NCBI GenBank assembly: GCA_019095985.1
Contig: CM032660.1
Location: forward strand, 36,380,668 to 36,444,667
Direction of reading: 5' to 3'
DNA from: Streblospio benedicti
Taxonomy: Eukaryota; Annelida; Polychaeta; Spionida; Spionidae
Length of the DNA stretch: 64,000 nucleotides
The number at the start of each line of letters is the position of its first letter. Position 1 is the stretch's first letter. This document shows positions 11,595 through 24,800 of the stretch, piece after piece. The notes below the pieces were generated by a model that saw nothing but the letters and a program-made list of their open reading frames with translations, was not told the DNA's origin and made no database searches. Both the position numbers and the translations under genes were made by a program.

Positions 11595-14035
11595 TGACAA
11601 GGTAAAAACTCACTGGTTCTTGTTTGAACTGGCTGAAATTAATTGCATGTGCAGCTTTCCTGGCAAAATATGGCTAAAGCATAAGAAAAATAAAAATTAT
11701 GTCAATGCATAATAATGTTGCTGTAAGATTGAACTGTTATATAACAATGGTTGGAACCATGTACTACTAGTAAATGTATCTTGCCAGGTAAAATTCACAT
11801 ATTGCTTTTCAGCAGTTTTGTTTTAGAATTGGTTCATATACTTGTGCAAATGTTATGTACCAACCTGCCACATCAATTCATCTATAAGTGATGATTAAAA
11901 AAAGTATAATATACAACCATCCAAATGCCCATGGGGTTTAAATTAATTGAAAATTTGTCAATTTAGGGAGTGCACATTTTACATGAATGGTCTAGATTTA
12001 GATTTTGTCCAAATTTGGAGTGGTATTTAGTACATAAGAAAGCAAAATTGTTGTCTGAGACGAGATTTAAAAGCATAAAAATATAGGGAAACTAAGTTTT
12101 TGGGATGGTTGTTGATATGATATGGTTGGGATAGTGCGAATTGTTTCAAGTGTAACAAAAAGCAACACTTTCGCTTAGGAAACCGTCAAACATAGAGGAG
12201 GTATCAAGCCCATCTTGATAAAATATTGCAGTTTTGGAAATGTAATGCATCAATATCACTGAAAGTAAAAAATTTTGTTTTTTGTTACATGTAGAAACAA
12301 CTCCATCTAATGTTCTATTGTTCTATATGTGAAGTTTTTATTTGATTTATATTTACCAGTATGTTTGCATGGCTTATTATAAAAGCAACTAATTTATTAG
12401 CTTTCAACATGATCAAATAAATAATGTTAGTGTTATAATTTGAAAATTTTGAGTTCAATTAGAAAAATAGCCTGAAGCAGTCTTTTGTACTTGATATAAG
12501 ATTAATAAGTAGTCTTAAAGGCTCAATACAGGATTTCATGGTTCCGTTAACAACTGAACAATCTTGTATTTGAAGAATTGGGTATTTTGCTCCTATTTTA
12601 TTCGTTTTGCTTGTTATACCTATATAATTGTAGCAGGCCTGGTAATGCCAGGTCTGTCGACTGAATATTAAAGATGAACATCAAATAATGAATAAAAATG
12701 TGACAAGAAGTGTCAGACAATCTGCTTTTATTAGCCCGATACTGCAATAACGGCAGTACTGGCCTAACTAGACAATGAACGTCACACTATGTGACAACCG
12801 TATAATATTGATGAGGCCATAAACAACTAATGCTACAAGCAGAAAAACATGTGCCGCCACATAATACTACTATGTCACTATGTTAAATATGGTATATTTA
12901 CATGGAAAACAAGTTTTTTTATTGATAAAATATACGCTGCTTTGCTTAAACTGTCTGGATTTGTTTTTAGGGGGTTCATTGAATAAACGTTTCATATCAG
13001 CCGTTTAGATATCCAAATAAATAGATCATTGATCAAACTAATAATCCTATGGTCAATATGGTATCCAATTATTTCATTTACTAATTATGAGCATGACAGG
13101 CAAATGTATTTGTTTTTGCTAGCTTAGCGGTAGATCAAGATAAGTTTGTTTTGCAAGCATATACTAATATCTGTATATATATACTATGAATATTCACTTA
13201 AAGGCCCGTCAATAATAGATGATTTCAAATGTTTTCAATACTGAAAATGTTTTCAAATGTTTTCAAATCCCACCCTTAGGTAATTTGACCATAGTATACA
13301 ACCAAAATGTGTTGAACACAAAAAATTATTTTAAATTTCTAAAAATAATGATGACTTTTTTCAATGTGGTAGCTACCATTGAATAAGTTTATCAATTTTT
13401 AGTAATTAAAATGAATTAAGTTTACCCACATTTTGTAATGTCTTACTAAAAGTGACCATTCACAATACATCTACTTTGACTCCATTCATCAAATATAGTT
13501 ATATGGTGAGCCAGCTCCCCGTTAGAATAATGGTTACCATATGTTTCAAATGATTAATTTAAAAAACTTTATTTTAGGTGTCACGTGATGTCGACTCTTG
13601 AACAACAGATGGAGCATGAACTTGGTGATCAAAATATTGGCACTGGCGTTTACAAAATGCATTGTTTATAACGTATTTGGATATGTATATTGATTATGAG
13701 TCAATTTATATGTATGTTCTGTAGAATAAAATTCATGAACATTTACGTTATGGTCTGTGATTTAATAATAATTATGAAACCTGTTCCTTCTGAATATTAC
13801 TCATAACTAGAAGCAAAGGGACCAGCTGCAGAACATCTTTTCTATTCAAATATTTCATCAAACATTTAATAAAATATTACCTGTTCTAACATTTTCTTGG
13901 CTAAGTATAAGTCTATGTTCACGTTTTAGCAAATTTTACTAGCAATGCAGCAACGCCACATATAGGCTTTTCATACACATATTAGCGTTTGAAACACGGA
14001 CTGATAATGCAGTAGACATCAGGTCTACCAAATAA
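11595..14035. other. Non-coding region after MGST3
   Basis: This is AT-rich sequence with no recognisable exon or RNA gene. It contains MGST3 3' UTR at its start and short reiterations such as AAATGTTTTCAA at 13225-13270. I see nothing else that can be named. Confidence 0.5.
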
Positions 14036-14590
14036 ACAAGAGGCTCTATGAGAGCTGAAATCGCTCACCTAGTACCTGTATCTTCAATTTTTAGCAAAAA
14101 CACAAGTACTGTAATTCCTGTATTACTCTGTTCAAAAAAAAATCAGTTTTACTAAAACTGTACAAAAGACTTCTATCTATCTCCAGCTTTAGCAGTAAAG
14201 TTGCACTTCCTACCCATATTACTACGGAACTGTAATTGAAAAAAAAAATCAGTTTGCGTTATGACTAAATTCTGACTGTACAAAAAAGACTTCCATCTAT
14301 CTCCAGAGAACTTTAGGAGTAATTCAGTTTCCATTATATGACTAACAGACTACATTTTTACACTAAAACGTTTGATGGACCCCTGGGGGGGGGTTCAATT
14401 TTACCCCCAGGGACATGTGTAAAGTATGGAATGATGATCATATAGGCATGCATGTACAACTTCTGTGAAAAAATGATGAAATTTGAATAAAAAATAACTT
14501 GTGCAAATATGGACAAACTGATGATGGACCAAAGGTCATCACAAAAGCTCACCACCTCTACGGCAGGTGAGCTAAAAATCAGGTAGCCCG
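14036..14590. repeat. Dispersed repeat with CGCTCACCT / AGGTGAGCTA ends
   Basis: The repeat begins around AACAAGAGGCTCTATGAGAG and GCTGAAATCGCTCACCTAG and ends around GGCAGGTGAGCTAAAAATC, so the borders carry a short inverted match (CTCACCT/AGGTGAG). Inside is a CCCCTGGGGGGGGGTTCAAT module. Repeats of this style, with a 'cgctcacct' head and a 'caggtgagctaaaaa' tail, are widespread in marine invertebrate genomes. I regard it as a non-autonomous element of unassigned class. Related AATCAGGTAGCCCGG text recurs near 22960-23110. Confidence 0.55.
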
Positions 14591-15185
14591 GCATTCAGAT
14601 GAGTGCTGTTAAGGTGGGACTGGACAGTTTTTCTTTTAATATTTAATGATTACCATTTTAAAGTTTTAAGTGTGTAGATGTCAATAAAAAAAAAAAAATT
14701 ACTCATGTTGCCTCGCTCGTTTGAGATTTATGAGTCAAAACGCGAGGCATGTGTGAAGAGGCGATTTACATAGAGTTATATACAAGATTTTACTATTATC
14801 ATTAAAAATACTGCTCCAAAATGTTTTTAGAGTAATATTTTTCTATCATATGGGAAGATCTTATCAAAAGCTTTCAAAAAAGTATAAATTTGATGTAGGT
14901 TATACCTTCCATTTAAAAAGAGATATTGAATATTTTAGGTCCTAAAAATCTATCAAACCAGAGTAAAATACGAAACATGATTTTAAGTATAATATATGTT
15001 TTCACAAAACAAAATAGGAAGTAAATATTATCTACTAAAATGGGTAGCAAACACTATTCACAACTGCTGATCACAGCTAATTATAGCCGTTAGAGTGAGT
15101 GTAAACATAATGCACCCCTTTACTATTCAGTACCACGTTAGTATGAATTTTAAGTGCATGGTTTGATAACATTTTTGTCACAAAT

Positions 15186-15612
15186 AGTAATTGATGCACC
15201 ACGCCATAACCCGGGGTACGTATGATGCCCCAGGGTGCCGTGAAATGCAAACCCCGGCATGTCGTAATGCGCCGTTTCCCCTGTGATACTTCTGAATATC
15301 GGTCGTTGCTAAAAGGGAGACCACCAAAGAAGACGGCGATGTGCATTTTCATGGTCTAGGTTTGAAATCGAGTTTTAATAAATTAGTAATAAATAATAAA
15401 TTAGAATAAATAAGATGTTTCTATTGTGACAAAACTTATGAATGCTTATGAATATTAACAAAATTTGATACCACAGCAGCCTACCAGTAATCACGATATG
15501 CCAGGGTATTGATGTTGGAAAGAAACTTAATTAGCTCATCAATGATTTTTTTATTTTCACGGGCTGGGGTATCACCGTAACCCGGGTTACGACGTGGTGC
15601 ATCAATTATTGA
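15186..15612. mobile_element. MITE with about 40-bp terminal inverted repeats
   Basis: The left end (AATTGATGCACCACGCCATA and onwards through ACCCGGGGTACG) is matched in inverse orientation at the right end by CGTAACCCGGGTTACGACG and TGGTGCATCAATTATTG. The inverted ends span about 40 bases with a few mismatches. The interior is more GC- and CpG-rich than its surroundings and has no transposase, so this is a non-autonomous DNA transposon. Confidence 0.72.
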
Positions 15613-17130
15613 CACAGGGGACCTCTAGAAAAAAAATGAGGTTGGTTGATTTGAATGAAAAAACCACCCCAAGAGGACCATAAGTGTACTATATCACTCA
15701 CCTGCATGTGCAAATTGGGCGTTAAAATTAAGTGTGAAGAAAGCAACAGTTTCAGTTCATACAAAATGTTTTAGATGCAGCCCTGGAAAGGGTCAATTTT
15801 ACACCCAGGGTCGTGATTCCAATATTATACAATGACGAGACATCCATACAAGTCTTAGGCACAGGATTCCCACGGAGTCTGGAAAAGTCATGGAAATTGA
15901 TTTTTTTTCCAGATCCTGGAAAAAGTCATGAAATTTTATAGTCATGGAATTTTGTACAACTGATAATTTATTAACTATTTGGGCAGATTTTTTAATGTTT
16001 TAGAAAATGGCTAACATTTTGATAACTACGCAGGATAATACCTCAACAAAATATTGTTACTACATGTAGATCTATATGAACAAACTTTGTGTTATCAGGA
16101 CTGGATTATTTTCAACCATTTTTAGACACGTATGACGTACGTCGACACAAACGCAAACATTTTTACTGCAGAAATTAAAATTTTCCAGGGGAACATGGCC
16201 GCCCTAGGTCTGGCTTCATTGCGTTTCAGCTCGCATCAATACATTTCTGTGCCCCCCTTCACTTTTCTAACCCTTGCTACAGGCCTGGATGTATATAAAA
16301 AAAGTTCGGGAAAAATAAAAATTTGTTTGGAAGTCATGGAATTTTGCCAAACAAAATCTGTGGAAACCCTGTAGGCAAGTTGTGAAAATGAAAAATGAAG
16401 AAAACTGTTGTTTCACAGCAAATGATTTTACACCCAAGGGAGTTGCATGGACCTCTAAAGAGGGATTATGATGCAGTTTACATTATGACTATTAGACAGA
16501 CTGCATTTTGACTAACAAATTGCATGCACCTCTGTGGAGGGGTTATGATGCAGTTTACATTATGACTAACAATTGTTGATGGACGGGCATACAGACTGAC
16601 TATGGACCCAAATATGGACAAAACCCTCAAAGCTGTTATACAAAAAAAAGTTTAAAAATAAAAATTTGTTTTGAAAAAACAGAATTTTGAAAAGCAAAAT
16701 GCAATTTTGAAAAATAAAATGAAGAAAACTGTGTACAAGTTTGGTGGACAGTTACAATTATGTTTATTTTTTTGAGCACCCAAGGGTTGTTCATGGGCAT
16801 GATTCTAATATGGTATGGGTTATGATGCTTATGTTTTGAGCATGACTAATTTTTTTTTAATATGGACAATTTTACACCAGGGAGATGATTCACATAACAA
16901 TATGAATGAGACAGCCAGATAAGTACTGATTCAAATGAAAAATAAAAAAATTATATGGAAAATATGAATTGTCATTTTTTTTATATGGACCCCCTGGGAG
17001 GGGGGGGTTACACCCAGGGAATGATTTAAATATGATGATGACAGCCACATAAGGCATTTGGTGAAAATCAGAAGAATAAAGAAATTATTTAGAAAATATG
17101 AATCTTGACGGATGTTGATGTTCACTTGCT
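15613..17130. repeat. Cluster of diverged dispersed-repeat fragments
   Basis: Several degenerate copies of a module reading 'caattttacacccaggg' with a following 'atgattc' occur at about 15790, 16430, 16860 and 17010. They are related to the module inside 14036-14590. A hAT-like element (about 15862-16372) is embedded among them. No gene is visible. Confidence 0.55.
15862..16372. mobile_element. hAT-like non-autonomous element
   Basis: The left end CACAGGATTCCCACGGAG pairs with the right end CTGTGGAAACCCTGTAG in inverse orientation, and both ends carry the GTCATGGAA(A/T)TT subterminal text. It includes a GTGCCCCCC-type stretch (about 16180-16290) resembling the nested element at 21305-21670, so a second repeat may be inserted. 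No transposase is present. Confidence 0.55.
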
Positions 17131-18835
17131 GTTACACAACAAGAACATAAAAATAAAAAAGATAAATGAAAAAAAAAATTGTGAATGACAAATTTTATTC
17201 CATAACAATTTGCTTACAAAACGCTCTTTGAGCATGACCAATTCAATTACGAAACTTCGATTCAGATTTATAATGATGACCAATTAATGTGTACAGATTA
17301 TTATAAAATAACCTATAAAATTCTGTTGTAACAATTTCCCTCCAAGACTTATATTCTTAAAAAGTTGTACATGTAATTTGTTATTCTATATTTACCAGGC
17401 AGTAGTCTATCTTGCTACATATCTGAATAATTTCCACTTCCATTTATAATTATGACAGTAAACTTTTGAATAGGCCTTGCCAGTAAGTTGCGTATGGGTG
17501 TAACAAAACACAACAGACACACATTTTCTTAATTCTAGCAACAATATAAACCATTACTTTGTTAATAGTTTGAAAGTAGAATACCAGCCATTACTAAATG
17601 TTCTTTTCAATGGTAGCGAGAAACCATAACTTATCATGTGACATGAACTCAGCTTATCTTGAATGTAATACATGTATTGCAATTTTGACATGTAAATATT
17701 TGCCCATTAATCATTTCACCAGCAGTAAAAAAAAATTTTGAAACATCTGCTTTGCACAATTTGTAAATAAATTCAGCAGTTTTTCAACAATATTTTAGAA
17801 ATTATTTCCAATTCATCTTTTCTTTTCTATCATGTTACATACTTATTTTTTCTTCTTTTGCTTATTTGTCCATATCAACCACAAACATCTATATTTCCTT
17901 CTATTAGAATATAGAAGGAAATAAAGATGTTTTTTGGCTGGATATGGACAAGTAAGCAAAAGAAGAAAAAATAAGTATATAAAATGAATCCATTTGCTAT
18001 ATACCAGTTAACAACAATATTGAATATTTTCTATCATGAGTTCAATGGTTTAAAAGTACCACATTCACTTCACACATGCATTGACGGATATCATGTACAT
18101 TTTACATCAACACTGGCTATAACCGACTGCGCCTGTTAACAAGCACATGCATTGCAGATTCTCATATCAGCATGGAAGTCATGGTTACATTATATCACCA
18201 ATTCTAGTCTTATGCTTTGTTTTAAAGCTGCACTTGACTTTCAAACCATCTCACATGTAAGATCAAACGCCCCAGTTTAGATATATTGATTGAATTAAGT
18301 CTGGAAATTTCTGAGTAATCAATGATCATTGTTTTATATATTGGATGAGGATAATGCCCATCATTGCCTGCTTGCCCTTAATGAAAAGTGGCAATTACCA
18401 TTAACATTGGAAAAATAACTGACAAACGCAATACAAGCACTAGTTCATTGCTTGAAATATATCATTAATACATAATTTTCTTATCATTCAAACACATTTC
18501 ATGTAAAAAATGTTCTAATGATTAGAATAAAAATTCTTTAAAAGGATTCTGTAATACCTGTCGGTGGTAATGGCCTCTATTTATGAATAATAGTAAAGGT
18601 TGTAATCAGTAATAATATCAATATAGAAAATATTATATATTGTATAATTTAAATAGATATGAGTTAAAATCAATAAATATATAACCAACAATTCATAACT
18701 AAAGTCATTAGTTGACTCCATACATTTCATGTACCATTTCCTACTTAACAAAAACATTCTGTCATTTTTTTTAGTATAGTATAAACACGTTTCATAAAAA
18801 TAATTGTTCATTTTGCTAGCATCTACTCTGAGCAT
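17131..18835. other. Intergenic region between the 3' ends of MGST3 and NAA25
   Basis: This is AT-rich and non-coding apart from the hairpin at 17839-17978. The last few hundred bases are probably NAA25 3' UTR, since that gene is read leftward with its stop at 18836-18838. No exon is recognisable. Confidence 0.5.
17839..17978. repeat. 140-base imperfect palindrome (foldback)
   Basis: The left arm starts ATACTTATTTTTTCTTCTTT and runs to about 17906. The right arm, 17912-17978, is its near-complete reverse complement and ends AAAAATAAGTAT. There is almost no loop. This may be a small foldback transposon. A transcribed hairpin is possible but not supported by anything else here. Confidence 0.8.
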
Positions 18836-21800
18836 TCAAGCAGTCAGTGATTGTAAATAAGTCAACTTATTCGAAACAAACAATGAAAGTTCTTTAGCTG
18901 ATTGCTGATAACTTGCGTTAATCTTTTCCCAGATCTCTCCACTCAATTCTCCCGGTACCTAGTAAAAGTAAAAATGAATTTCAGATATCTGTGTATGGTG
19001 AAAAATGGCTACCAAAACAATCAAATCATACACAAGTATTTTTAACTTGATAAATATTTTTCATAGTTTTCAATTGTGGTTTCAATACACTCACCTGTCC
19101 CTGCTGAACATGGTGAATGTGTAGTTGACTTAAACTAGCCGTTATTGAACCTGTGTCAAGGTCCTTCAATCCTGTCTGCAACTCTTTACCACATTCCTCC
19201 AGTCCACTTATTAAGTTGCGGACATTTTCTATCACAGTTGCCTAAAAATCATTAATTATGGAAAGGTTCAACAGTGAACACTACAGGCAAGTAGAGAGTA
19301 CATTTTAAAATTTTCAAAAATATATAATAAAGCACTGAACATTAGTAGGCTACCAGATATAATAGCTGTAAGTAGTATTTGATATTCATATAAGCAATAT
19401 GCTTTCTTACCATTGGTCCCTCAGCATTGGTCTGGGCTTCAGGATTCTTCTTCCCTTTTTTACCTTTTTTGCCAGATTTCAATGGAGTCAAAAGCCTCCA
19501 ACATACACCAGCTAATACTGTCAATAACGCCAAAGCCTGCAATAATCAAAAATCAACAAATAAAAAGGTCATTAGAAGTGTAAACTTGCTTAAGTTGCTT
19601 TTTTTAAACAAAGCCTAAAATGTACCTCAGTTAGTAGGAAAGTTGTCTCTAAAGCATCAACATTGAAATGTACATCTTTTCCTTCTCCTTCTAGATAAGA
19701 CTTCTTTTTCTCCATGATTAGACGATGAAGAGTTTTATGCAAATTGGAGCTTATTTGTGCATATGAAGTTGGATCACATTTGTCTAAAATAACAAGATCA
19801 AAATAATGTCACAGTAATCGCTCTGTTGTTTCGCCGCACTTAAATACTTGAAAAAACCATCAAATGCACAACGTTGAACATTATTTTGTACCCATAAATA
19901 TTTCAATAGTTAACTAAAATAAATTGGCAGATTAGTTCATGAATTATTTTACCTGTTCCATTTTCAATAAATGTTTGAATGTATACAACAGACTCAAGAC
20001 TGTCTAAGAACAATTTACTCAGGTCCATATCTAAGTAAGTTTGTAAACATGTAGCAGATGGTCCAGCTAAAGGATACTGTCCAGCTTTGGGCAGGTCCAT
20101 TCGATATTTGGTTATAAGGCCACTAAAATGTTGAAAGGAAAGAAAATTTGAAATCTATTACTAAACAGCTCTCATCTACTTAAAAAAAGAATATTTCAAA
20201 AAATCTTCCACGCGTTTAAGCTAAAATTTCAAATGTAAAATGGACAGTGCATTACCTAAATTTAGCAATTAATCCCTGCAAAACATTGGTGTTGTTACAT
20301 TTGTTGTTTCCATTGGTTGTAGCATCATTTTCATCAGAGGAAACTGATTGTTTACTCATCTCCATCGCTATGGTGATGCACCTTAATGTGTGGTGTCGAA
20401 TTTGTAACCACATTTCCTAAAGATGAAGAGAAAATATCAAACTAAAATTCATTTTTAATCTAGACATGCATATTTCATGGGTCAACCTATTGGTGGTAAT
20501 AATTACTTTAGTTACACTGTACCACGTTAACTCCATATCCATCGCACTTAGTACATGTAAATTGTTTACAGATAAGCTAGCGCATGCCAGATCCATTAGT
20601 TTGTGACATGCTATGAACATAGGCCGCAGCATCATGGAAGGGGCATGTGGCATGTATGCTACTATGATTTACAAACACATGCACATTACTCCTATTATAT
20701 GGAAGGTCTATATAAAAGTATAGTAATGTGTATTACATAGCATTTGTAAATCAAAGTAGTATACATACCACACGCCCTTTCCATGATGCTGGGGCCTATG
20801 ATGCTTGCTGTTGTACTGCACAAGGGCGTATTTAGAGGGGGGCACAGGCGGCACGTGCCCCCCCTTTCAACTTTTTTGGCAATTGCATTAGAAGTATAGG
20901 ATGTTACTTTAACACTAAAATCTAATGATCCATGTTGCCAAGTTCATTATAAACAGTGTCTAGAAATTATTCAAAACCCGCCTTAATTACATTTACCTAG
21001 TTCATAAAGATACATTTTTAATTTAATTTACAGTTAGAATGCATTTTAAATACTAGACTTTGCAAGTAATTAAAAAAGAAAATGATGCTATATCACCAAA
21101 AAGGTTTCTTCCAAAGGATATGATTTCTTTTTGATTGAGTCACAATGCACTCACCACCGCTGTTCATATTTGGAGAGTCAGTATTGCAAATTATAAAAAA
21201 AATCTGAGGACCACATTGTATTGAGGAGTCGGTCAATATAATTATCTAGCCAATGTTTGATTTCTACAGCATCTACATATACCTGGATAAAACCTCTAAA
21301 AGTTCAGGCCCGTAGCAAGCGGTGGGGTCAGTGGGGCACGTGCCCCCTCACTTTTTTGCCACACTTTGGTGTGAAATAGATAAAATATTAAAAAGTGTCC
21401 CCTCTTTTAAAAAGAATATCTTTATTTGGCTTGAAAATGCACCAGAATTGCTCTCAGAGTATCCAATTTTCAAAATTTTCCCTGGGGAAACCCCCCTGAA
21501 CCCCCCTCGAATGTGCTGGGATTGACACAAACGTTCACACCATAATTTTTACTGCACAAATACAAAGATTCCGGGAGATCATGCCCATTAGGTTTGGGTT
21601 CACTGTGTTTTAGCTCGCATCAATACATTTCTAGGCCCCCTCACTTTTTCTAACCATTGCTACAGGCCTGAAGTTTGCAACATTTAGCTTTTCTCAACTA
21701 TTTTACAATGCTCAAGCTGGCATTATACACATCTCCTCAGAGTGTGAATGCTAAGTAAGTGCTCTTAGACAGTTGCATCCCTACTCCAGAGCTTCAAACA

Positions 21801-24800
21801 GCCAATTTCAGAGTATTTGCGCCTTTATCCATATTTATTATGGTTTTCAACAACGGATCTAGCGTGGGTGGTTGGATGGGGCTCTGAAGGGCCAGACCCA
21901 CCCTCAATTTTATTTAAACAGGAAAAACTTACATGCTTCAAATTCCAGACAGTTTTATGTAATAAGAATTGGTGCAAAAATGGCTCTGATTACACATGTG
22001 AGCACACATTTCAAAATTTCCTTTGCGGAGGATGCCCCCGAACACCCATAGCATAGCACTATATGTATCACAATCGTTTGCTCTTCTTACCCTTTCCCTT
22101 CACCAACAACCTGGATCGGCCCCATAGATGGACTTTGGCAAAATTGTTGCCAGATTTCATAGTCTACATCCTCATGATATGGAACTGGAGACTGTGATTT
22201 ACAAAGAATTATAGTGCCACCTCAAATGAAGCAGAATCCATGTTTGTAAGCATGCATTACTCATGCACACATACATACCATATGATTATACTGAGAATAT
22301 ATTGAATAAAGTTCTAGTTCTCTGCGCTTTGTATGGGTCGAATGGGTTATATGAAATGTAGTATGATTGAAGAGATTATGAAGACCTTAACATGTTAAGT
22401 ATCAGGAAATCCAACCATTTTGCCCTTCATTTAAAAAGAAAAAAACTGTATAGGAGGCCTTACTCCCCTCCGATAACCTCCCCCGCTCTGTCGCTATATG
22501 CTTGCTCACAACACCACACACACCATTACAAAACCAACATACGATATTCCATTGGCTGTTCGGTATGTGATGACCTTAACAAAATGGGGGGAAATCAGTA
22601 TAAAATTGAATTATCTATACCAGCAAAAATACTCTTCTGTTGCCTTAAAACATGCTTCAGATTGCACCAAATGGCATCCTTGCAAAAAAAAATTTCTGGG
22701 GGAGCATGCCCCCGGACCCGCCTAATGGATGTCATCATGTGTGCCCCCCCTTTTCCTAAATTCTAGATACGCCCTTGCTGCAAAGCGTCGTAAATAGGAA
22801 GAACAGCTACAATATTTGTTTGTTGTCAAAAGCATCGAGTGAAATTCAGGAATTTAAAAGATTTGATGGAAAACAATAAAATTTTACACGCATAGGATAT
22901 AATATATTGCGGGACTTCATCCGTCATTCTAGCCACTAAGTTTAAAAATAAAAAATCAGGTAGCCCGGGTCAAAATCAGGGGGCCCAGCATTTGAGGCAC
23001 AGATGAATGTCACAGACACCCACCAAAAAATTGATAGCCCATAGGCATAAGGCCACATACAGGCAAAACTTGGTAGCCCGGCCAGTTTTTAGGTAGCTTC
23101 GAGCTACCACTCTTGTCAAAATTAAAACTGTTTTTTCTTTCTTTCTAAGGTGATGGCTGGTGGTGTTTGGTCAACATTTTCTGATTAAAATTGTAAATAG
23201 GAATTTACTGGATTTTGCAGCTTATAGAAATTCACAAATTAACTTATTACACGCACCTCTTCCTTGAAAGACTGGTTTTTGAGTTCATTTGTGAGTCTCA
23301 GATGAGCAGGTTCCCAGCTGCTCATAACTCCTGTGTCCCTGTTGTCTCGTAACAATTCATATACATCTTTCTCAGGATCAATCTCAAAGTAGCCAACAAC
23401 CTGTTCAGTTGTTTGGTGACTAAACAAAAACAAATCATTTTAAATCAGAATTATTTACAGGTAAGCACTTTCTTTTATCATACATTGATACATAGTTTCT
23501 TGGGTTACCAAGCTTTTCTACTGTCATAATTATAACCCAGAGAGGGTTATCATCCCTGTTCAAACTGACTTAATACTAGGATTGTCAGTCATGTTGTCAT
23601 TCACTTCCAAGAATTAGACAGCCCCAGTGTGGAGCGCACAAATTCACTTGTTTAGATAGCGAGTTTTTTTTGCAGATGTCATAATAATATATTTTTACTT
23701 ACAATATTACGGACCAAAAACGTGTTCAAACTTAGATTTCTTATCGTCTTGAAAGGTTTGACACGCATCACTCGAACACCCGACAAACACATCGTTGTTT
23801 GTCAGATATCTATAGTACTAGATATCTGATGTCCACACTTATTGGGTAGTTATGACAAATAATATGATAATTCTTCTTCAAAAATTTCAATTTTGTCACA
23901 AATTGCAGATCGAGCTATTTCCGGGAAATCAGCCTTGCGCAGCGCCGCAATAGATATGTAAGAGCGCTCTTGATAAAGGCTTATTGCAGGGTCAACGTAG
24001 TTTTGCCGGCGATTGAACCTTAGAATACAGCTATTAAGGCTCAAAATTACTTGTTGTGATACGAGTTTGAGAGTCTAGTTTCAGATTTATTTTCGGTGTC
24101 TATTCAAAGCTGGTTTCACAAGGTTTCCATTGATGTACAACAAACCATGGTTTTACCTACGAAAATAAGAGTATTTCAGGGCTCAAAATTGCAGCACATA
24201 ATGCGTGTTGGGCGAGTAAATATTCATTCTCACGAATAGAATTAAGATATTAACACTATGCTGCTTATTTCCTTCTAGAAATACATCGAAATGTCAAGGT
24301 AAAGTTGTTGTTGTTGTTGACACACAGGAATTTGAGACTAGAACCACGAGTATTTGTTTACAAAAATGGCAGACAAAATCAAACTGCTTTTTTTTTTCTG
24401 AAATAAGGCTCCTACAGGAGCCCACGGCACTGAAGGGGGTATTTAGATCCAAAGGGTTAAGCAAGAGGATGGTCTACCCAATTAAAAAAACTTACATTAT
24501 CATCTTAATGGACAATAATAATATATGCTTTAATTTTGTAATTTTTACCTTGAAGGCTCTACGAGCAAGTTAATCATCATTCTTTCTACACTTGCTGATG
24601 CATATTGGAGTGAGTGTTTTAATCTTTCTCTAAAGTCAACGAGTTCACCTATCTGAAAAATATTTTTTGCAACCTTTCAAGTCACTAAAATATTAATCAA
24701 CACTAAGTTGCTCTTCTAGCACATAAATTAAACAAAAGCAAGTAGTCCTCTAAAAAAAATAGCTTACCTTGTTGAAAGAACCGTACTTGTAGGCTTGTAT

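Noticed and set aside
15077-15352. 91-residue minus-strand frame overlapping a MITE
   Set aside because: It crosses the MITE border and has no recognisable domain, so it is a chance frame in GC-richer DNA.
22392-22766. 124-residue frame inside the 20821-22777 element as a transposase
   Set aside because: It has no DDE-type motif and overlaps repetitive end sequence. The element appears non-autonomous.
23850-24044. 64-residue minus-strand frame in a NAA25 intron as a separate gene
   Set aside because: It has no family resemblance, no splice partners, and lies in a CpG-richer repeat-like patch.
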